Part shown: piece by piece, positions 28,060-35,182 of the stretch
Layout: the number at the start of each line of letters is the position of its first letter
Numbering within the stretch: position 1 is the first letter of the stretch
NCBI GenBank assembly: GCA_963737225.1
Contig: CAVTSA010000005.1
Coordinates: 1 to 64,000, forward strand
Length of the DNA stretch: 64,000 nt
Origin: CAVTSA01 sp963737225
GTDB taxonomy: Bacteria; Chloroflexota; Dormibacteria; Dormibacterales; Dormibacteraceae
Direction of reading: 5' to 3'
Translations under genes and position numbers: made by a program
Notes under the pieces: generated by a model
Seen by the model: only the letters and a program-made list of their open reading frames with translations
What the model was told of the DNA's origin: nothing
Databases searched by the model: none

Positions 28060-28524
28060 CTACGCTTGTGCCCCCGGAACGGGGCCGCCTGGGTCCGCAG
28101 TGATGACGGCGGTTCCCTGGTCGGCTGCGACCCCAGCCGTCGGGGCCACTGAGGATGACCCGCCGATGAGACCGAGCCGATTGAGCTCTGCGATCCTGCG
28201 CACCGTGAATGGATGCTACAGCGGAAGGTGCGCCACCGTGTTCCAATAGCCGACCTTTTTGCGCGGCTCATCGACGAGGCCCGGGACCCGCACCTCCTGG
28301 TAGATGTAGCGCCCTGCCGTCAGGAGCACCAGCCCGTCGCCGCCCGCTGCCTCGACCCACGCTCCATGGCGGTCACAAGAAAGCTCTCGGAGTCTGGAGA
28401 GATCCGCTCCGACCAACCCAATCCCATACGGACCCGCGGTAGCTGCAAGATGGATCCCTGCTGACGTGGGGCGTCCTCGCCGCCGGCCGGGCCTGGGATA
28501 TGCTGTCGTCATCACCGTTGTCAT
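28060..28524 (-). pseudogene. Unknown protein with internal amber codon
   Basis: A minus-strand frame with protein-like composition (LRELSCDRHGAWVEAAGGDG, RYIYQEVRVPGLVDEPRKKV) reaches HLPL at 28216 and meets TAG. The same frame continues HPFTVRRIAELNRLGLIGGS and ends with another TAG at 28060. The continuity of codon usage suggests one protein of about 150 residues interrupted by a nonsense change, rather than two genes. No family recognised. The 5' end overlaps the truncated GAP-family gene on the other strand, so the start region (28512/28524) is uncertain. Confidence 0.35.
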
Positions 28525-29025
28525 CCTGGCCTCGGGGGCGATACAGCCCCGCCAGGACAGGACTCCGACAACGGTCGGCTCGATCGAATACATCGTCCTT
28601 GGTATCGCTGCGCTAGGCCTCGGTGTCTGGACTTGGCTCAGGCACCGATCGGCGGACGCCGACACCATGCCGCCCAAGTGGAGACGGGTCGTCCAGACGA
28701 GAGTCCTTGAAGGGATCACTCCATCAAGAGCGCCGGGGTCGCGCTCTCCATCGGGCCCAAAAGCCTTCTCCTGCTGGCCGGTGGAGGACTGGTCATCGCC
28801 AGCGCACCCACCGGTGTCTTTGGGCGGGGGGTAGCGGCGGCAATCTTTCGGGGCGTCGCCAGCGCCACGGTCATCGTGCCGGTTGTACTCTGTTACGCCG
28901 CCCCGGCCCTCCTCCGGGCCATTAAGGCTTGGTTTGACACCCATACCGCTGCGATCGGTGCGGCACTTTTGACTATCATCGGCGTATTCCTTGGTATAGA
29001 CGGCGTCCGAGACCTCTCTAGGTAA
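28466..29025 (+). pseudogene. GAP/Sap-family membrane protein, 5' truncated, one frameshift
   Basis: The later membrane helices of a GAP-family (Sap, sulfolipid-addressing-type) protein: YAVVITVVILASGAIQP, IEYIVLGIAALGLGVWTWLR, then after a frameshift near 28715 SIGPKSLLLLAGGGLVIASA, VIVPVVLCYAAPALLRAIKA and AALLTIIGVFLGIDGVRDL. The two or three amino-terminal helices expected in this roughly 220-residue family are missing. The homology starts abruptly near 28480, where the opposite strand becomes the unknown gene of the transfer module. This looks like a rearrangement junction. Confidence 0.6.
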
Positions 29026-29171
29026 GGACCCTATTGGTCAGTGCAGATAGACAGCGGCAGCCCTGGAACACGATTGTGCTCGGCAACCCCGGCCCCACTT
29101 GCGATCCTCATACCCCGTACCGTCCGCCCCTGGGGCCACCTGAACCGGCTCATTGCCCCGGGTACCCGAGC

Positions 29172-29672
29172 TCAGCTGCTAGGGGTGGCGCTCGGCGACT
29201 TAAGCACGACGATGATGTAGGTCTTACCGCTCCGGTCAACTACCGTCACAGACCCGTTGTAAGGCGCGGTCACCTGCAGCCGGCCAACAAATTGGTTTCC
29301 AGTGCCAACGGATCTCGCGCTGGTGCTGGACACATCCGGATTCGATTTGTAATACTCGAATGTCTCTGGCGCCGCCTTGCTTGTCGTGTATACGGCCACC
29401 ATCGCAGTCGAGGCGGAGCCACCGAGCGAGCCCGAACCGGCGACGTCGGCGCCAGTTGGGATCGGGAAGTCGCTGGGCCAGTTCGGCGGGAGCTTGCCGT
29501 CGAGAGAAACTGACACCTGACCGTCGGGGGTACTCACCTCGAAAGTCTTGGACGACGACTGCTGACCGGACGAACTCGGCGAGGACCCGCAGCCGGCGAC
29601 CAGGAGCAGCGTCACTGCGAGGACCGCGACCCCGCGAACGACCCTGAGCAGCCGGTCAGTTGATTTGGACAT
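29172..29672 (-). CDS. Lipoprotein of unknown function
   Basis: 166 residues. Signal peptide VAVLAVTLLLVAGCGSSPSS has a clear lipobox L-V-A-G-C, Cys at about residue 28, then a Ser-rich linker. The mature part contains PNWPSDFPIPTGADVAGSGS and ETFEYYKSNPDVSST, a pattern of small secreted beta-alpha lipoproteins in which P-S-D-F-P is frequent. Probably anchored to the outer face of the membrane. Intact and single. Confidence 0.8.
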   Translation of the reverse strand: MSKSTDRLLRVVRGVAVLAVTLLLVAGCGSSPSSSGQQSSSKTFEVSTPDGQVSVSLDGKLPPNWPSDFPIPTGADVAGSGSLGGSASTAMVAVYTTSKAAPETFEYYKSNPDVSSTSARSVGTGNQFVGRLQVTAPYNGSVTVVDRSGKTYIIVVLKSPSATPSS

Positions 29673-29891
29673 CCTTCAACGATCGCACGCAACTCATAGC
29701 GCCTGACTTCAGGAACGGTCGGGGCCTAGACGCATCTTTGGCGCCGCCCACGCTGTAACGTTCTTCATCGACAAGTGTTAGGCCGGTGCCATAGACGCCG
29801 CGCTCATGGTTCGGGACTGCGACGCCCATTTAGTGATCCCGCGCTCGGGCAGGGGCCAGGGGATCCATCGGCGCTCCGGTAGGTCCGCTCC
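29673..29891. other. Non-coding stretch
   Basis: No supported gene; the base composition falls near 29700-29790, consistent with the upstream region of the lipoprotein gene. Confidence 0.3.
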
Positions 29892-30135
29892 TCACGGTCG
29901 CTCTTCGGTCCGGTACGGAGTCGCTCCACCGGGAGGAGGCGGCGGCACCCCGAGACCCGAACCGGCGTAAGAGGTGGCGGTGCTCCTGGGGAGCAGGGCC
30001 CGGGGCGCGGCAGGACCGGCACCCCTCGCAGACGCCTTCAGCAACCGCGCGAGCACGACCCCCGCCGCGAGTCCGAGCGCCGCCACCAGCCACGGCTCCT
30101 GACGGGCGTCGGGCTCGGCAAAGCGGGCCTCGGCA
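29892..30135 (-). CDS. Short hypothetical with one membrane helix
   Basis: The reading frame FAEPDARQEPWLVAALGLAA continues into GVVLARLLKAS and a Pro/Gly-rich tail. A short charged segment, one helix with a glycine pattern and a low-complexity end resemble small DUF883/DUF3618-like envelope proteins. No clean start codon: an in-frame TGA lies near 30150, so the gene may be a remnant. Confidence 0.3.
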
Positions 30136-30184
30136 CACCCAAGTCGTCACCGAACGTGCGCCACTCCCAAGCGCGGGACGATCG

Positions 30185-30949
30185 TCACTTGAGGGTCCCG
30201 GCGAAATACTCGAGGGCTTTCCGCGTCCTCGTCTCCTGCTCGCCGGAGATATCGATCCCGCGCCCGTGCAGAAACGCACGAAGCTCGGCGGCGACCTGGA
30301 ACGCCTCGCCGGTTGCACAGCGCGTCGAGAGCTCGAGCACGTGCGAGCCGTCCGGGTAGATCCACATCTCGACGACCACGCGGCGGCGCGGGAGCTCGTC
30401 CGGCATCAGCCGAAGCTTCAGCACGAAGATCGGTCCCAGGACGGTCAGGTCGTCAAGGGTGATGCCGTCCTTAACGTGCGCGGCGAAGAAGGCGCGTTGC
30501 TCCTTCGTGAAGAGCGTGCGGAGTGGACGCTCGCCAGCGGCCGCCGCGCGCACCTCGTCAAGGCTCGGCGTCCCTTTCATCGTCCCCGAGCAGACATAGC
30601 CGCCAGGGAGCGCGTCGACCTCTACCCGGAAGCTCCCCGAAAGGCGGATGTTGGCGGGAAGGTCGGCGGGGACGACCGGACGCAACTTGACGATCGAATC
30701 GCCCCCCTGCCCTGGACACGGCGCGCGGCTCCGGGGACAGGGATTCACGTCCCTCGCGGCAGTAGAGAGGGACCAATCGAAGGCCGGAAAGCCCAGTCGA
30801 CGGCCGTCCACCTTGTCCGTGGCAACTCGAACACGCCAACTTGGGTTCGCCGGGGGGCTCGTGCCCGACATCGAGATCGACCCAGCGATCGGATCTCGGG
30901 TACCGCATCTTAGGTCTTCGACGGACAGAGCACTTCCCGACATCGCCAA
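30185..30949 (-). CDS. CYTH-like domain protein
   Basis: 254 residues as an open frame; the recognisable domain begins near residue 85. It shows alternating strands with acidic and basic clusters: SGSFRVEVDALPGGYVCSG, ITLDDLTVLGPIFVLKLRLM, then RRVVVEMWIYPDGSHVLELS and a closing EQETRTRKALEYFAGTL. The pattern of K-x-R...E-x-W...E-L-S resembles CYTH/triphosphate-tunnel proteins, though the opening E-x-E-x-K is not plain. The first 80 residues are low-complexity, so the true start is probably about 30700. Function unknown. Confidence 0.45.
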   Translation of the reverse strand: MAMSGSALSVEDLRCGTRDPIAGSISMSGTSPPANPSWRVRVATDKVDGRRLGFPAFDWSLSTAARDVNPCPRSRAPCPGQGGDSIVKLRPVVPADLPANIRLSGSFRVEVDALPGGYVCSGTMKGTPSLDEVRAAAAGERPLRTLFTKEQRAFFAAHVKDGITLDDLTVLGPIFVLKLRLMPDELPRRRVVVEMWIYPDGSHVLELSTRCATGEAFQVAAELRAFLHGRGIDISGEQETRTRKALEYFAGTLK

Positions 30950-30997
30950 CGGCGCTTCGACCAGACCAGTCGCACCGGACGCCCAAAGCAGGGCAGG

Positions 30998-31423
30998 TCA
31001 CGCAGTTCGGCGAACATCCGCTCCTGGGCTTGCGCGTGCACTGATCCGGATCAGGTTCTCGACCGCCGTCTTCGAGCACTCCATGGCCAGCCATGCGACC
31101 TGCTCCTCGAAGGACCGCGTGAACCCCGACCCGTGCCAGGCCCACGGCACCCGCTTCACCACCACCCCGCGCTCAGGCCAGCTCACTCGGCCCAGCTCCG
31201 CTTCCACCCAAGCCCGCCGGCACCCGACATCCAGAGCTGGCCATCGTCGCGGACCGCGAGCGGGGTCGTAGCACGGGCACACCCTCCCGCACCGACCGCA
31301 GCGCGGCCCTCGACTCCGCGCCGGCTCCACCCGGCAGATGACGGTGTCGGCCTCCCCACGGACATCAAGGATCTTGACGTTGCCGAGCACAAGAGCACCT
31401 CGCCATACTCCGTCTCGGCGCAC
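30998..31423 (-). pseudogene. ISL3-family transposase, 5' remnant
   Basis: Starts at GTG 31423 with LVLGNVKILDV. It has the ISL3 zinc finger (CGRCGRVCPCYDPARGPRRW), then ALDVGCRRAWVEAELGRVSW and VPWAWHGSGFTRSFEEQVAW, all in the family order. It stops after ENLIRISARAS, where the catalytic DDE half (about 270 residues) should begin. The preserved part is in one frame, so truncation rather than gradual decay removed the rest. Confidence 0.78.
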
Positions 31424-31802
31424 GTCGAACCCCTCCTACGCATCACCTGCTTGAACACCAAGTGATCGTATTCGGGACGGCGTGCGCCGCAGTTCAATTC
31501 GCCTGCTCATCCACCCACACATCGAGCAAGAGACCCGCGGAAACGCCTCATCATGCGAGGTTAGGGGTCGGAACTGCATGGGCCAAACTTCCTAGACGCC
31601 AGGCCGGCCAGTTCGGGCAGGATACCTGCGCCGCGACGGTCGGGCTGCGGAAGATCGGGGCTCCACCAGCGGATCGGGAACTGCTGTAAAGCTGAGGGAT
31701 CCCCTACGGACTCTCTCGTCGTTGTGTCGCGTCTGTCTGGCGGTAAGCAGCAGTTCTGGCCGCCCAGCTTCCGACGGAGACGGTAGGAAGCGGTCATGGT
31801 CG
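31424..31802. other. Non-coding stretch upstream of ISL3 remnant
   Basis: 379 bases without a supported gene. No terminal inverted repeat for the ISL3 remnant could be seen. Short open frames here have no recognisable protein features. Confidence 0.4.
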
Positions 31803-33896
31803 CTACAGCAATTCGGCGATGACCTCCGCCGCCCTGGCCGCCGCCCCCGCTTCGACCGGCTCGGAGGGCGGCGCTCTCAGCACGTGCACGAGTGCCGCCG
31901 TGATCGAATCCGGCGTTGCCGTTGCGAAGTCGAGGCAGCGGCCGGCGCGGTAGCGCTCCAGCCGGGTCCGCACGTGAAACTGCTGCTCGCAGTGGTCCTG
32001 GAGCGGGAAGTACAGGAATGGGCGCTGATAGGCGGCGAGCTCCATCGTCGTGGAGAGGCCCCCTTGCACCATGCCGACGTCACAAGCCGCTAGCAGGCGG
32101 TTCAGATCCGGGACGAACCCCCGCACCTCGACACCTTCCACGGGAGGCCGACCCGACAAGTCGATTCGAGGACCCCCCACCGCGATTAAGCGCAAGGCGG
32201 GGATGGCTTGGCGGATGCTCGCCGAGGACTCGATGAGTCGCTGCAGCAAAGTGCCGCCCACACCTGAGCCCCCGACCGCGGCGACCGCGATCAGCTCGTC
32301 GGCACCGAAACCCAGCTCTCTCCTCAGTGCCGCGCGGTCGACCTGCCCAGGCTCCAGCTCGAGCACGTATCCGTCCGAGAAACGATAGTTGGCCTCAGTC
32401 CACTCCCGTATCGAGGGCAATCCGGGGCCGAACCGCCCTGGCACCACGTCGTCTGGCCGGCCGATGAAGATCGAGCGGTCGCGGAGTGCGGGGTACCGGG
32501 CCACATGCTCGATCATCTCCGCATTGCAGTCGGCTGTCAGCATCGCCTCGCGCTCGCCCAGCGCGGGCATCGGGAGCCAGCCGACGAAGTCGGTCATCCA
32601 GACGTAGGGCGCGCGTTTGAGAGAAGGATTCTCGAACAAGTAATGGTCGACCTCCCAAGCCTCGTCGCCGAGCCATAGGTCATAGTCCTCCTCCTCGACC
32701 ACGTCCTGAAAGACCATGAAATTGGCGAGCAGAATCTCATCCATTCGCCGCCACGCGTCGAACACGTGCAGCCGGTGCCCTTGCGACTCGTTCTCCAGAT
32801 GGCACGACTCGCTGGCCAGGAGCCGGCTCGCCGGGTGGATACGCTCGCCGGAACTTTCCAGTAGCGCCGTGACGGGGTCTTGGGCCAGCCAGTCCACGGT
32901 CAGTCCGGGAACCATTTCCCGCAGCCGGCGGACGATCGCGAGGTCGCGGCGGACATGACCAAGTCCGATGGGCGAAGAAATGACCAGTGCCCGCCGAGGC
33001 CGTGGCAAAGCACGACGACGCCGCCGCGGCGGCCCAGCCGGCACCGCGAAATTCCTGAGCGCCAGATCGACGGTCACCGGATCACGGACGTGCGGGCAGT
33101 GCCCAGACCCCTCCATGATGAGGAGGTGCCCGCCGCTCAGCTTGGCGAGCGCGCGCCCTCGTGCGATCGGGCTGATCTCGTCCCGATCGCCGTGGATGAC
33201 GAGCACCGGGCACCGCACCTCGGAGGCCAACCGCCGTGCCTGTTCGGGGTCGAGGCCGGTTGCCAGGGCGGTGGCCAGCAGCGTCTCCGGGTCAGTATCC
33301 AGCCCCCACTGGACGCAGTCTTCGATCGGCTTGGTCGAGTGCGGCTCGTTGAAGGCCTTGTCGAAGAAGAACTCCAGAAACTCGCGGTGATGCTGCTGCC
33401 AGTAGCCGGCGTTCACCTTCGCCCAACCCCGGTGACGGTTGCGAACTTCTAGAAAGCGGCGTTCTGCCGCAGTCCTCTGCGGGTTGCCTGGAGCCAGCGG
33501 GGCGGCCGGGCCGATGAAGACCGCGCCACTCACCCTCGCCGGGTGCTCGGCGGCCAGGATCAACGCCCAGCGCGACCCCTTCGAGAGCGAGACGAGTACG
33601 GCTTGCTCCGTCTCGGTCGCGTCCATCACTGCCAGCGCGTCGGAGGCGTACTCAAAATCGGTGTAGGCAGCAGGCCCGGCGGGCCGGTCCGATCCGCCGT
33701 TGCCACGGCCGTCCATGACCAGCACTCGGGCTCGGCGGGCCAGGTAAGGAATCTGGAACTTCCAGTGCCGCGAATGGATTATGGACCAGGTCGGCAGCAG
33801 GAAGAGGGTCGTGTCCCCGCTGCCGAATAGCTCCCAGCGGAGCCGTACGCCCCGCCGCAGCGTATCACCGCTTTGGGCTGGCTCAAGAGCTCTCAT
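31803..33896 (-). CDS. Alpha/beta hydrolase fused to a GT-B glycosyltransferase
   Basis: 697 residues, intact. Residues 1-285 are an alpha/beta hydrolase: VLVMDGRGNGGSDRP, nucleophile elbow LVSLSKGSRWAL (S-x-S-x-G, central Ser), acid in VIHGDRDEISP, histidine in MEGSGHCPHV. A Pro/Arg linker (PPRRRRRALPRPRRALV) leads to a GT-B fold, residues 300-697: ISSPIGLGHVRRDLAIVRRL at its start, then AVGGSGVGGTLLQRL, VEVRGFVPDLNRLLAACDVG and the donor-site GGLSTTMELAAYQRPFLYFP with E-Q-Q-F-H. That end is MurG/UDP-glycosyltransferase-like. The fusion implies sequential or coupled ester hydrolysis and glycosyl transfer on a secondary metabolite or lipid. The next gene upstream is a methyltransferase, consistent with tailoring. 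Confidence 0.85.
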   Translation of the reverse strand: MRALEPAQSGDTLRRGVRLRWELFGSGDTTLFLLPTWSIIHSRHWKFQIPYLARRARVLVMDGRGNGGSDRPAGPAAYTDFEYASDALAVMDATETEQAVLVSLSKGSRWALILAAEHPARVSGAVFIGPAAPLAPGNPQRTAAERRFLEVRNRHRGWAKVNAGYWQQHHREFLEFFFDKAFNEPHSTKPIEDCVQWGLDTDPETLLATALATGLDPEQARRLASEVRCPVLVIHGDRDEISPIARGRALAKLSGGHLLIMEGSGHCPHVRDPVTVDLALRNFAVPAGPPRRRRRALPRPRRALVISSPIGLGHVRRDLAIVRRLREMVPGLTVDWLAQDPVTALLESSGERIHPASRLLASESCHLENESQGHRLHVFDAWRRMDEILLANFMVFQDVVEEEDYDLWLGDEAWEVDHYLFENPSLKRAPYVWMTDFVGWLPMPALGEREAMLTADCNAEMIEHVARYPALRDRSIFIGRPDDVVPGRFGPGLPSIREWTEANYRFSDGYVLELEPGQVDRAALRRELGFGADELIAVAAVGGSGVGGTLLQRLIESSASIRQAIPALRLIAVGGPRIDLSGRPPVEGVEVRGFVPDLNRLLAACDVGMVQGGLSTTMELAAYQRPFLYFPLQDHCEQQFHVRTRLERYRAGRCLDFATATPDSITAALVHVLRAPPSEPVEAGAAARAAEVIAELL

Positions 33897-33935
33897 CGAT
33901 GTGCACCCGGCATCGCGGTCATAGTGGCACCTGTC

Positions 33936-33969
33936 AGGGGGGTGGGAACCGAACGGTCCCTCACCCCCT
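33936..33969 (-). terminator. Hairpin between methyltransferase and fusion gene
   Basis: GGGGGTG (33938-33944) pairs with CACCCCC (33962-33968), extended by GGA/TCC inside. It lies 6 bases beyond the methyltransferase stop, so it probably terminates that transcript. No U-run follows, as is common in high-GC genomes. Confidence 0.45.
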
Positions 33970-33974
33970 CCCCG

Positions 33975-35048
33975 TTAAGGCTTGGCTTCGTAGACCGCGT
34001 TGGTCAACGACTCACTCGCCCGCCGGAAGCTAGTGAAGCCGCCTTCGGTCACCACGTCTCGGATGCGCGTCTCTCCCGCCTGCGCGCCCAGCGCCAATCC
34101 CACTTCCTGCGCCAGCGAGCTCGGCGTGCAGAGGAAGGTGGAGAACGCGTAATAGGCGCGGCCCAAGGGGTTGAGGTTGTCCTGGACCCGGTTGCCGGCG
34201 AGCGGCTCGACGATCATCCAGGTGCCGTCTGGGGCCAGCGCCTGGCGGACGTGGCGGGCTGCGCCGACGGGATCGCCCATGTCGTGCAGGCAATCGAACA
34301 TCGTGACGAAGTCGTAGCCGGAGCCTGGGAAGGTGGCCGCCGACGCGATCTCGAAACGAATGTTGTCTCCCTGCGCGGCTTCTGCCGTCTCCTTGCGCGC
34401 CAGGTCGATGGAACCGGGATGGTAGTCGAAGCCGACGAAGGTCGAGCGCGGAAACTCCCGGGCCATGAGCCGGGTGGAGGCGCCAAGGCCGCAGCCGACG
34501 TCGGCCACCGTGGCGCCCACGCGCAGCTTCTCGGCCACTCCCTCTAGCGCCGGGACCCAGGTCGAAAGTAAGTTCGCGTTGTATCCGGGACGAAAGAAGC
34601 GCTCGCATCCCACATGTACATCCGCGTCGTGCTGGTGCCAGCCGTAGCCCGCCCCGGTCTTGAACGCGTGCTCGATCTCCGACTCCGCTTTGAGCGCGCC
34701 CAACGCCAGTTGGAAGGCGCCGCCGACGAACGCAGGGCTCGACTCGTCGGCCAGGAGCAACGCCTGCTCCGGAGTCAGTGAGTACCGCTCGGTGGTTGGA
34801 TCGTACTCGACGTAGTCACCCGCCGCCTGGGCGTTCAGCCACTCGTGGACGTAGCGCTCGCTGGTAGCCGTGCGCTGGGCCACCTCAGCCGCGGTAGACG
34901 GGCCAGCCTCGGAGAGTGCCCGGTAAAGACCAAGACGATCGCCGATGACGATCAGGCCGGCGTTGACGGTGGCACCCAGCTCACCGATCACGTGGCCCAT
35001 CAAGGCCATCAGCCGGTCTTGGTCGGCGGATTGAGTTTGAACTGCCAT
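33975..35048 (-). CDS. Class I SAM methyltransferase with N-terminal winged helix (Rv2258c-like)
   Basis: 357 residues. The amino-terminal domain (LGLYRALSEAGPSTAAEVAQ then RYVHEWLNAQAAGDYVEYD) is a winged-helix dimerisation domain as in O-methyltransferase-like Rv2258c. The catalytic domain has motif I VADVGCGLGASTRLMAREFP, motif II FVGFDYHPGSIDLARK and a DFVTMFDCLHDMGDP post-motif. It ends TSFRRASESLTNAVYEAKP. Substrate unknown. It is divergent from the LAL regulator at 35183 with 134 bases between them, which suggests control by that regulator. Confidence 0.85.
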   Translation of the reverse strand: MAVQTQSADQDRLMALMGHVIGELGATVNAGLIVIGDRLGLYRALSEAGPSTAAEVAQRTATSERYVHEWLNAQAAGDYVEYDPTTERYSLTPEQALLLADESSPAFVGGAFQLALGALKAESEIEHAFKTGAGYGWHQHDADVHVGCERFFRPGYNANLLSTWVPALEGVAEKLRVGATVADVGCGLGASTRLMAREFPRSTFVGFDYHPGSIDLARKETAEAAQGDNIRFEIASAATFPGSGYDFVTMFDCLHDMGDPVGAARHVRQALAPDGTWMIVEPLAGNRVQDNLNPLGRAYYAFSTFLCTPSSLAQEVGLALGAQAGETRIRDVVTEGGFTSFRRASESLTNAVYEAKP

Positions 35049-35182
35049 GGTGCGTATCTCCTTGGTCGGCTGGTCGTCGTCGAGGCAGACCGTAGCCTCG
35101 TGGCTGGAGTCTTCGCATCAGGTGGGGTCCCTGGAATCTGGGCCCTCCCCGCGGCGGCGGATCCAGGTGCGATCCTGAGATC
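35049..35182. promoter_or_regulatory. Divergent promoter region
   Basis: 134 bases between the divergent methyltransferase and LAL-regulator genes; must contain both promoters. No convincing operator palindrome was seen. Confidence 0.4.

Noticed and set aside
26727..28103. 458-residue plus-strand open frame
   Set aside because: Spans the antisense of the YdjM-like and RusA-like genes; no motifs.
11866..28524. Stop-codon reassignment (TGA as Trp or TAG as sense)
   Set aside because: TGA and TAG terminate many intact genes in the window, often in GTGA/ATGA overlaps, so the in-frame stops are local mutations or errors.
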